Part shown: positions 23,271-30,403 of the stretch, in pieces
Layout: every line of letters begins with the position of its first letter
Numbering within the stretch: the first letter of the stretch is position 1
Origin: Anaerovibrio slackiae
Lineage (GTDB): Bacteria; Bacillota; Negativicutes; Selenomonadales; Selenomonadaceae
Assembly: GCF_009695585.1 (NCBI RefSeq)
Contig: NZ_VUNR01000020.1
Span: 1 to 49,376, forward strand
Reading direction: 5' to 3'
DNA: 49,376 nucleotides
Notes under the pieces: generated by a model
Seen by the model: the letters and a program-made list of their open reading frames with translations, nothing else
Told to the model about the DNA's origin: nothing
The model's database searches: none
Made by a program: the position numbers and the translations under genes

Positions 23271-24056
23271 TTAAACTCCAACAGTTCCTCGCACTCGACT
23301 AACAAACTGCCTTAAAATCCATTTTACCTTTTCCCTAGATGTAATTAATACACTATCATTTAACTCATACCTATTAAAAGCAAGATTAGCTTTTAAGTCC
23401 CTAAGAATATTATCTTCAGGTAATTCCATTAAACTAATAGTATGATATGGATAATTTTCTGGTAAATACATGGTAGGAAAACCTGCATCTGCAATACTGT
23501 CATAGTATTCTACTTTTTTCTTGCGGGCTTTATAATCATTAATTAAAAAATCCAAATGAAATATATTTGCTTCACAACAATGTAGCCTAGGTTTATTACC
23601 TTGTAAGGCATGATGAACAGGATTTCCTGCATAAAAAGCTTTACCATCATTACGAATAAAACGTGTCTGCCAGTCATAATAGTGCGTTGGAGTAATCAAC
23701 TGTTTTTCGTTTTGTATATCTATGATGTGGCATCTTGGCAATGCAATGCTTCTATAAGATGAATTTAAATAGTAAAAGCATCTATAAAAGTTTTTTCCTA
23801 CAAGTTCATCAGCATCTAAAATAAAAATCCAATCACCTGTACAATACTTCATTCCATAATTTTTTTGATTACCAAAATTGCCATCGAACTCATGATATAA
23901 AATCTTGTTCGTGTATTTTTTTGCAATATCTAATGTATTGTCATCAGAACCTGAATCCAGCAAAACTATCTCATTAGCATAAGGAAAAATACTCCTCATT
24001 GCATAATCTAATGTTTTTCCATTATTTTTAGTAAGTATTAGACAAGACAATCTCAT
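23271..24056 (-). CDS. Family 2 glycosyltransferase
   Basis: 261 residues. MRLSCLILTKNNGKTLDYAM, then EIVLLDSGSDDNTLDIAKKY and WIFILDADE give the nucleotide-sugar binding fold and the metal-binding DxD of GT-A family 2 enzymes, resembling the WaaE/KdtX subgroup (an analogy; the acceptor is unknown). The base composition is more A/T-rich than the chromosomal genes to the right, consistent with cargo. It is the only obvious metabolic cargo of the element and could alter a surface glycan (inference). Confidence 0.85.
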   Translation of the reverse strand: MRLSCLILTKNNGKTLDYAMRSIFPYANEIVLLDSGSDDNTLDIAKKYTNKILYHEFDGNFGNQKNYGMKYCTGDWIFILDADELVGKNFYRCFYYLNSSYRSIALPRCHIIDIQNEKQLITPTHYYDWQTRFIRNDGKAFYAGNPVHHALQGNKPRLHCCEANIFHLDFLINDYKARKKKVEYYDSIADAGFPTMYLPENYPYHTISLMELPEDNILRDLKANLAFNRYELNDSVLITSREKVKWILRQFVSRVRGTVGV

Positions 24057-24193
24057 TATTTATCTCCCACATTATAAAGGCTGTCAATTCGTTAAGGTAT
24101 GGTAATTATAGAATATATTCACCATTATGTCAAATATATTCATCATCTATTATATGCAGTTATGCTTTACAATATTCAAAGGAGGGCTGTGTA

Positions 24194-24568
24194 ATGAGTG
24201 TATTTTCAGATTTAATAAAGGAAAAACGATTATCCATGAAACTTAGTTTGCGGTCTGCTGCTAAGATGATAGGTATCAGTTACACATATCTTGACATTCT
24301 TGAAAAAGGTGTCGACAAGCGCACTGGCATTACAAATAAGCCTACTCCTGAAACATTGGAAATGATTGCGTCCGCTTATCGCCTTGATTATAATTACCTT
24401 CTCAGCCTTTGGGGATATATCAAATCCGTCAATCTGGAACTCCCATCATATTTACAGGAGTTGCTTGAGGAATGTAAGCACTTTTCAGAAGATGATGTTA
24501 GTTCACTTATCCAATATGCAAAGTTTATTTCATGGCAACGTAAGGAATGTATCAAACAGCAAACCTAA
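24194..24568 (+). CDS. XRE-type helix-turn-helix protein, copy 2
   Basis: 124 residues, with AAAGGAGG eleven bases before ATG 24194. IKEKRLSMKLSLRSAAKMIG, ISYTYLDILEKG and NKPTPETLEMIASAY correspond residue by residue to the protein at 12447-12812. It may regulate the island or be part of its end module; both copies are followed by the ACCCGATT and AGCCCAGCTGG hairpins and then an att copy. Confidence 0.8.
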   Translation: MSVFSDLIKEKRLSMKLSLRSAAKMIGISYTYLDILEKGVDKRTGITNKPTPETLEMIASAYRLDYNYLLSLWGYIKSVNLELPSYLQELLEECKHFSEDDVSSLIQYAKFISWQRKECIKQQT

Positions 24569-24581
24569 ATTATTCCATGAG

Positions 24582-24625
24582 AAAACCCGATTAGCCCTGC
24601 CCCACGCAAACACTAATCGGGTTTT
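24582..24625 (+). terminator. ACCCGATT hairpin, copy 2
   Basis: Perfect 13-bp stem AAAACCCGATTAG/CTAATCGGGTTTT behind the XRE gene; counterpart of 12938-12982. Confidence 0.78.
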
Positions 24626-24931
24626 AGTATGCCGTTAATTCCATTATTGCCACTAATTACCTAACATTCCCCCATGCCACAACTTCATGGCTCAAAGGAC
24701 TCACTGCCCCCACACTTTAGATATATTCCTCACATTTACGCTAATTTCCCTGCCTATAAACCATCCAAATCCCTCAAAAACTGTCCTGCAAGCCCATACT
24801 CCCAGCCGTCAGCCCTCTACACCCGTCCAGCATCCCATGCACGAAGACAAGCCCCCTGCCCCTCTCCATCCCATATCATCAGCACCAGCACTTCCCCAGC
24901 TTTCTCCATCCCATTCCCCAACCTCACGAAA
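24626..24931. other. C-rich non-coding stretch
   Basis: About 300 bp, strongly C-rich and G-poor on this strand, with no credible gene. Its last part (CCCCAGCTTTCTCC) matches the shorter gap between the two hairpins of the left module at 12990, so about 260 bp are extra here. Confidence 0.5.
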
Positions 24932-24964
24932 AAAGCCCAGCTGGCACAAAACCAACTGGACTTT
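24932..24964. terminator. AGCCCAGCTGG hairpin, copy 2
   Basis: AAAGCCCAGCTGG against CCAACTGGACTTT, 40 bp before the tmRNA 3' end; likely the tmRNA terminator on the minus strand (T run after the stem) as well as the element end. Confidence 0.68.
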
Positions 24965-25004
24965 CTATGTTAAAGACGAAGATTTACCTTTTCGCCCTAA
25001 TATG

Positions 25005-25016
25005 TGGTGGAGATGG
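25005..25016. other. Putative right attachment site inside ssrA
   Basis: Copy of the 12-bp TGGTGGAGATGG within the tmRNA 3' end, in the same orientation as 13790-13801. Confidence 0.55.
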
Positions 25017-25358
25017 GGAGAATCGAACTCCCGTCCGAAAGCGTTGTCATACCGACTTCTCCGAGCGCAGTTTATGTTTAAGCTTCAGATATGGGCAGAC
25101 ACAAACAACCGCCGTCCATCCTATCCTGGAAAAATTTCCCATTCAGCCCCCCAGGAGTCAGGCATCAGGTATCCCGCAATTGGCCCCTTATTCCCTCAGG
25201 CGGGAGCTAAGTGAACAGGGGTTAGCATCAAGCTGCTAAAGCGTAGTTTTCGTTTGCTTTTATATTTAAATAAAAGTTTCACCTTACTGACGGGGCTAGG
25301 TGAACCCCCGGCTCGCTATCCATACTCCAGCCACCCCCGTCGAAACCTTTACATCCCC
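25005..25358 (-). ncRNA. ssrA: Transfer-messenger RNA
   Basis: On the minus strand the 5' end GGGGATGTAAAGGTTTCGAC carries the conserved GGTTTCGAC motif, and GGGGATG pairs with CATCTCC before the 3' ACCA. The T-arm GTTCGATTC is present near the 3' end. The tag reading frame at 25257-25228 encodes ANENYALAA and a TGA stop. tmRNA rescues stalled ribosomes and marks the nascent chain for proteolysis. The CCA is encoded. Its last 12 nt recur at 13790. Confidence 0.95.
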
Positions 25359-25412
25359 CTATAAAGGGAAACCTCATTTCGCAGAGATTTCAAGAACATG
25401 AAAACTATTGAT

Positions 25413-25441
25413 ATAGTATCACTAATTAATCAAAAAGTCAA
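25413..25441 (-). promoter_or_regulatory. Promoter of ssrA
   Basis: On the minus strand: TTGACT, 17 bp, TACTAT, about 50 bp before the mature 5' end. Confidence 0.7.
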
Positions 25442-25498
25442 CACAAAAATATCTTTTTTTCAAAATACAAAGGAATGCTCCGACAGTATAACTATATT

Positions 25499-25581
25499 AT
25501 TGACAAGCCATAATATAACCAGATTATTGATAAGCCAACAATATAACCAGATTATTGATAAGCCAACAATATAACTAGATT
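25499..25581. repeat. 27-28-bp tandem repeat, three units
   Basis: Three near-identical units of ATTGATAAGCCAACAATATA plus ACCAGATT (the first with one deletion and one substitution) lie between the histidine kinase stop and the ssrA promoter. Confidence 0.85.
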
Positions 25582-25605
25582 ATGGAAAGCCATTTTGCCA
25601 CATCG

Positions 25606-27267
25606 CTATATATACCTGCCGATGGTCTCCAGCATAACCTCCACATCTATCGGCTTGGCGATATGGTCATTCATGCCTGCTGCCCAGCACTTGCGCTTGT
25701 CCTCCGTAAAGGCATTGGCCGTCATAGCCACAATCGGCACGGTCATGGCATCCGCCTTGTTGGTAGCCCTGATAGCCTTTGTCGTTTCATAACCATTCAT
25801 AACCGGCATCCTGACATCCATCAGAATCATATCAAAAAAGCCAGCTTCCCTGCCCTGGTAAACATCCAGGCATTCCCTGCCATTATGCGCCACAAGGCAC
25901 TCCGCTCCGTGATTTTCCAGCAGGAATGTGGCGATTTCAAGATTCACATCATTATCATCCACAACCAAAATCCGCTTGCCATCCAAAACATTCTTGTCAT
26001 CGCATTCTTTTTTCAGCTTGCTTTCTACCAGCTCCGGTGCCAGCTCCATAGGAGTGTAAACCTTGAAGGTACTGCCTTCCCCCAGCTTGCTTTCCACCTT
26101 GATTTCTCCGCCCATGAGCTGCACAATTTCCTTGATAATCGCCATCCCCAGCCCGGTGCCCGGCACCTTTTCCTCGGAGCACTCCCTGGCAAAGGGGGTA
26201 AACAGCTTGTTTTTTAGAAAATCCTCACTCATGCCCATCCCTGTATCCTGCACAGTCAGGATAAACATTGCCTTCTCTGTATCGCCTGCAATCGGTTTCT
26301 CTGTCACATATATCGTCACCGTGCCGCCTTCCCGGTTATACTTAATAGCGTTGGACAGAATATTGGAAGCAATACGCTGAATGTGCACAGGACTGCCATA
26401 AATATATTGATGCTTTGCCTGAAATCCTTTGTAAATCACATCAACATCATATTTCTTGGCAATAGTCTGCATCCCCGGCAACAGGCTTTCCACAATCTTT
26501 TTCAAATCCGTATGCTCCCGGAGCAGCTGAATCTTGCCGCTCTCAATCTTGCTCATATCAAGCACATCATTAATCAGCATGTGCAGCTGATGGCTGGCGG
26601 ACTGGATTTTCTGCAGTGCCTCCCTGACGCGCTCCTTATCATCCAGGCATTCCATGGCAATATTCGCCATGCCGATAATCCCGTTCATCGGCGTGCGCAT
26701 ATCATGGCTCATGCGGCTGAGGAAATCAGACTTTGCCTCACTGGCTCTTTTGGCCTCCGCCAGAGCCTCCAGCAGATGGGAGTTGGCCTCCTCCAGCTCC
26801 CTCTTGTGCTCCTTTTCCTTCCATTTTTCCTCATTAATGCTCTGCCAGCCAAACAGCAGGGATACAACATCCGTAAAGGTATCCCGCTCAACCACCATGA
26901 TATTCAGCCGTATCCAGCCCATATTGGCAGTATAATACTCCAGCTCCATGGTATCCTTGTGCCTGAGCTTAACCTGCAGGTTTTCTATCCGCAAAGTATC
27001 ACGCAGCACATCCTTATATTCATAGGTTGCACGGTCAATCACGATATTGATGGCATCTTTCACCGTCAGTGCACCGTTCCGCCACATAAACGCATGACCA
27101 TCCAGCTCCACCACCGGCGTTACCTTGTCCAGCAACAGGTCCAGGCGCCATGTAGCAAAAAACACCTTGCTGATGGCCCGCACCATATTTACTTCCTTTT
27201 GCAGGGATTGATTCAACGATTCAGCCCTCGTCAAAGCCTGACGCAAGCCTGCCCCCATATCGTCCAC
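25606..27267 (-). CDS. Hybrid sensor histidine kinase with receiver domain
   Basis: An N-terminal sensory region without membrane helices (about 150 residues, PAS-like in composition), a coiled segment, HisKA (FLSRMSHDMRTPMNGI, phospho-acceptor His188), HATPase_c (N-box NILSNAIKYN; G boxes DTGMGMS and GTGLGMAI), and a C-terminal receiver (ILVVDDN, phospho-acceptor in MILMDVRMP, late KPID). It is probably soluble and senses a cytoplasmic signal. GTG 27267 has AGGGGTG five bases upstream; the frame is open to 27336 but those codons lie in palindromic A/T repeats without a ribosome site. Confidence 0.88.
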   Translation of the reverse strand: MDDMGAGLRQALTRAESLNQSLQKEVNMVRAISKVFFATWRLDLLLDKVTPVVELDGHAFMWRNGALTVKDAINIVIDRATYEYKDVLRDTLRIENLQVKLRHKDTMELEYYTANMGWIRLNIMVVERDTFTDVVSLLFGWQSINEEKWKEKEHKRELEEANSHLLEALAEAKRASEAKSDFLSRMSHDMRTPMNGIIGMANIAMECLDDKERVREALQKIQSASHQLHMLINDVLDMSKIESGKIQLLREHTDLKKIVESLLPGMQTIAKKYDVDVIYKGFQAKHQYIYGSPVHIQRIASNILSNAIKYNREGGTVTIYVTEKPIAGDTEKAMFILTVQDTGMGMSEDFLKNKLFTPFARECSEEKVPGTGLGMAIIKEIVQLMGGEIKVESKLGEGSTFKVYTPMELAPELVESKLKKECDDKNVLDGKRILVVDDNDVNLEIATFLLENHGAECLVAHNGRECLDVYQGREAGFFDMILMDVRMPVMNGYETTKAIRATNKADAMTVPIVAMTANAFTEDKRKCWAAGMNDHIAKPIDVEVMLETIGRYI

Positions 27268-27308
27268 ATTAACACCCCTATTCTGCCCGATAATACACCG
27301 GTCACACT

Positions 27309-27386
27309 GCATCATGCATCGTATATGATGCATCATATATCATATACCATGCATGATATATCATATATCATATATTATATATCATG
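27309..27386. repeat. A/T palindromic repeat tract
   Basis: Overlapping copies of ATATATCAT, ATGCATGAT and their complements over about 78 bp between the exonuclease stop and the kinase start. It can fold in many ways; on the minus strand it also contains TATAAT-like hexamers. Confidence 0.65.
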
Positions 27387-28401
27387 CCTCAAAAACATTC
27401 GTATACAGCTTAAATTCCTCTATATCCGCCTCTGTAAGCCTGTAATAATTTTTCTCCCCGGGACCGTGGGGCAGCATCTTATCCTTGAACCTGGCATACA
27501 TCACATCATACCCCTTGGCGTAATCAGCCAGCTCTATGCCTGCCAGCACCCTGCTTTTGGACTGCCCGGCCTCCCCACGGGAGGGGGCTCCATAGGCATC
27601 GTTCCCGGTAGCTGTAGCTGCAGCTATACCTGCACCTATACCTGTATCTTTACCTGCACCGGTACCATCAGCTGATGGCTTGGACTTCCTCGCCGCCAGC
27701 GGCTTCTTCCTTGCCACCAGCAATACCCCCTCCGGGCAATCAATCAGGTACAGCCACCCCTTTGCCTTTTCCACCGCCCTGTTGTGCAGCTCCACCCGCA
27801 CCATTTCCTGCAGCCTGCGCCAGCCCAGATAAATCTGTTCATCTGTCAGCTTCTCCTGCTCATCAGGCAGCTGGCAAAGCTCGTACTTCTGAATAAATTT
27901 GCGCATCAGCACCTCATAGCAGTACAGTGTCGCCTTGGCATCAGCCGCCGCCGAATGGGCAGAGCCTTCCTCCCATACATAGCCGCAGAACTCAGCGCAC
28001 TTAATCAGGCTTGGAACATGATAAAAGTCCATGGCGAGCTCATCACCATAAACACCCCAGAACAGCTCCCGTACATCCAGGCATTTCTCCGGCACCAGCC
28101 CGGTCACCCCGGACTGCTCCAGGATACGGATATCGTTGTCCAGCGCAAAGCCCAGCACCATCTGGCTCCTGTCAAAAATCTTCTGGATTTTCCGCAGGCA
28201 GTCCTGAAAATGGGGCTTATCCTGCACCATCAGCGGGCTGATGCCGTGAACCCTCTCCGAATGGGGCCAGCGCCTATTTCTTTTTGGCTTGTACAAGCTG
28301 TTCAGTATCAGCTCACCTCTGGCGCTGTAAATAGCCAGCTCCAGTATTTCATTAAATTTTCCCGTACTTGTAGACTCAGTGTCCAAGCAGGCGATATGCA
28401 T
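27382..28401 (-). CDS. DEDDh 3'-5' exonuclease domain protein (DnaQ-like)
   Basis: 339 residues. Exo I DTESTSTG, Exo II region with LGFALDNDIRIL, and Exo III HSAAADAKAT (His plus Asp) identify the DEDDh fold of DnaQ/RNase T-type exonucleases. A Gly/Ala/Thr repeat linker (about residues 240-265) precedes a short C-terminal domain ending YYRLTEADIEEF. The role could be DNA repair or RNA trimming. The linker is encoded by 12-bp repeats. Confidence 0.85.
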   Translation of the reverse strand: MHIACLDTESTSTGKFNEILELAIYSARGELILNSLYKPKRNRRWPHSERVHGISPLMVQDKPHFQDCLRKIQKIFDRSQMVLGFALDNDIRILEQSGVTGLVPEKCLDVRELFWGVYGDELAMDFYHVPSLIKCAEFCGYVWEEGSAHSAAADAKATLYCYEVLMRKFIQKYELCQLPDEQEKLTDEQIYLGWRRLQEMVRVELHNRAVEKAKGWLYLIDCPEGVLLVARKKPLAARKSKPSADGTGAGKDTGIGAGIAAATATGNDAYGAPSRGEAGQSKSRVLAGIELADYAKGYDVMYARFKDKMLPHGPGEKNYYRLTEADIEEFKLYTNVFEA

Positions 28402-28508
28402 CCTATGTCCTTCTCTCTGTTATTCTGTTATTCTGATATTATACCATTACACAACCACACAATTTTGCCATTACACTATTATACTATATTATTCAGCACA
28501 ACAAAAGA

Positions 28509-28547
28509 GCTTCCAAAGCACAAATCACATTTCTGTGCCTTGGAAGC
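28509..28547 (-). terminator. Terminator behind the alpha-like gene
   Basis: GCTTCCAA...GCACA pairs with TGTGC...TTGGAAGC; on the minus strand TCTTTTG follows. Confidence 0.72.
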
Positions 28548-28579
28548 AGTAAATTTTAATCTGTAATCATCTCTATGGA

Positions 28580-29572
28580 TTACTCAGCAGGACGCAATGC
28601 CAGGCCCCGCTCAGCCAGCTTGTCCACAATCTCATCAAAGGACTTGGAGCCCAGGTTCCTGAGATTCTTCACTTCCTCATCGGTACGCTGTACCAAATCC
28701 CCGATAGTGACAATCCCGGCACGCTTCATGCAGTTGGCAGGGCGCACATTCAGCTCAAGATCCTCAATCGGACGCTCAAGAATATCTGCCTTGCCGTTGG
28801 TATCGCCACCTGCAACAGTATCGCCGCTCTGGTAAATGACATTGTTGAGCTCAGGGTTCGGCTCCTCAATCTCCGTATCAGCCAACTCCCACATCGGGGA
28901 CAGGGAATCAATCATCAGGCTGGCAGACTGGTTCAGGGCATCTGCCGGAGTAATGGTGCCATCAGTCTCCACCTCCACGATCAGCCGGTCGTAGTCAGTG
29001 GTGTTGCCCACACGGGTATTCTGCACCTTGTACTCCACCCGGCGCAGCGGGGAATACACGCAGTCCATGGCAATCATGCCCTCAGGTGCCAGAATGTTCT
29101 TCTCCGCAGGCACATAGCCATAGCCGCTATCAATCAAAAGCTCCAGCTCCAGTGTGTGGCCTGCCTCCACTGTGGCAAGGTACTTATCCTGATCCAGAAT
29201 ATCCAGTTCAGCTTCCTCATCCTCGCAAACGATGTCAGCTACAGTTACCTCGGTATCCTCCTCAGCTGCGGTCACCCGCACAAAAGCCTTTACAGGAGCC
29301 TCTACCGGACGGATGCTCAGCTCCCGCAGGCGCAGGACGATCTCCTGCACGCTGTCCTTCACGCCCGCAAGCTGGTCAGTGACACTATCGGCACCCTGAA
29401 ACTTCACTGCCACTACAGCTGCACCCTTCAGGGAAGACAGCAGTATGCGCTTCAGGCTGCTGCCAATGGTAGTGCCATAGCCGCGGTCCAGCGGCTCACA
29501 GGTACAGGTAGCGTGGTTTTTGTTATCCGGGTTATCCTCATATCTCATTTTAGTATCATTAATATCCAGCAT
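28580..29572 (-). CDS. RNA polymerase alpha subunit-like protein (apparent paralogue)
   Basis: 330 residues, full length for RpoA. The N-terminal domain has [29 protein letters not shown] and [16 protein letters not shown]. The C-terminal domain has [20 protein letters not shown] and [20 protein letters not shown], with the Arg of the UP-element binding motif kept. Between them the first insert ([10 protein letters not shown]...) and the linker are divergent from usual RpoA. It stands alone between an exonuclease and HTH genes, not in a ribosomal protein operon, so it is probably a second, specialised alpha. Own promoter TTGCAT-17-TAGAAT. Confidence 0.85.
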   Translation of the reverse strand: MLDINDTKMRYEDNPDNKNHATCTCEPLDRGYGTTIGSSLKRILLSSLKGAAVVAVKFQGADSVTDQLAGVKDSVQEIVLRLRELSIRPVEAPVKAFVRVTAAEEDTEVTVADIVCEDEEAELDILDQDKYLATVEAGHTLELELLIDSGYGYVPAEKNILAPEGMIAMDCVYSPLRRVEYKVQNTRVGNTTDYDRLIVEVETDGTITPADALNQSASLMIDSLSPMWELADTEIEEPNPELNNVIYQSGDTVAGGDTNGKADILERPIEDLELNVRPANCMKRAGIVTIGDLVQRTDEEVKNLRNLGSKSFDEIVDKLAERGLALRPAE

Positions 29573-29617
29573 ATAAAAACTCCTCTCGGATAAAATATCA
29601 AATTTCGCGTACTCTAT

Positions 29618-29646
29618 ATTCTACAACAAACGGGCAAAATATGCAA
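29618..29646 (-). promoter_or_regulatory. Promoter of the alpha-like gene
   Basis: On the minus strand: TTGCAT, 17 bp, TAGAAT, about 45 bp before the start. Confidence 0.6.
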
Positions 29647-29737
29647 GATAAACGAAAAAATAAACAACCAAAAAGGACACCGGCTCCGATGTCACATCCA
29701 CATGCATATCAGCCCGGCATCCCCCTTGGTGCGCAGC

Positions 29738-29920
29738 CTAGACAGCAATGCGCAAATTAGCGCACATACTCTCCAAAAGTGCACGCTCATCCCTCGTTGC
29801 CACACGCCGCTCACGCTCAAGCCTGTCGTACTCATCGCGCCTCATGCCCATGGCAGCTGCCATCATATCAGGTGTAAAGCCGCACCTGCTTCTGATAGAA
29901 CTAAGGAAATAACCAATCAT
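29738..29920 (-). CDS. Single-domain HTH protein, 60 aa
   Basis: MIGYFLSSIRSRCGFTPDMM and GMRRDEYDRLERERR form a minimal XRE-like helix-turn-helix. The start is the ATG at 29920 with GGGAG eight bases upstream; the open frame reaches 30064 but through a TTG and without a site. Paralogous to the next gene. Confidence 0.6.
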   Translation of the reverse strand: MIGYFLSSIRSRCGFTPDMMAAAMGMRRDEYDRLERERRVATRDERALLESMCANLRIAV

Positions 29921-30067
29921 GTAATCAGCTCCCTTCTTCGACTCTGAAAACATGCTGTACAGCAAAAAAGCTGCTGCAATGAGTCTCCCCACTGCAACAA
30001 CTATTTTACCATAAAATATGTCATTCAGGAATAAACCAAAAGTCTTATCAGGGAAATTTTGCAAAAA

Positions 30068-30238
30068 CTATTCCACTTCCAGCAGCAGCCGCAGGATTTT
30101 CTTTTCCCTGCTGCTGGCTTCCCTGAGCTGAAATTCCAGCTCTGCATAAGCCTCCAGGGAAATCTGCAAAAAATCCGCCATCATGTGCATGCTGTACCCC
30201 TTGTGCTGGCGCAGCCTGCCCAATCCTTCAAGCTTCAT
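30068..30238 (-). CDS. Single-domain HTH-like protein, 56 aa
   Basis: MKLEGLGRLRQHKGYSMHMM, ADFLQISLEAYAELEFQLRE aligns with the 60-residue protein downstream. ATG 30238 has GAGG six bases upstream. Too short for usual gene-calling cut-offs. The two lie in tandem, 147 bp apart, upstream of the alpha-like gene on the same strand. Confidence 0.55.
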   Translation of the reverse strand: MKLEGLGRLRQHKGYSMHMMADFLQISLEAYAELEFQLREASSREKKILRLLLEVE

Positions 30239-30403
30239 CTATATCCTCACCCATTCAACATAAAACTACACCTCTGTGCCCTGCAAAGTCATCCCCGGTT
30301 CCCGGTCAAAAACTGCCGGAACACCATCACCATTGCACAGCATACGGTAGTATATTATATTGAAATGATTTTGTAAAGAGTATTTTTCAGCCTGGCAAAA
30401 TAT

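Noticed and set aside
24674-25239. Open frames across the C-rich stretch and the tmRNA gene
   Set aside because: They overlap a well-supported tmRNA and the C-rich gap; no ribosome site or motif.
26383-27675. Open frame of 430 codons on the plus strand
   Set aside because: Antisense to the histidine kinase; it also runs through the A/T repeat tract, which gives the repeated His-Ile-Ser stretch.
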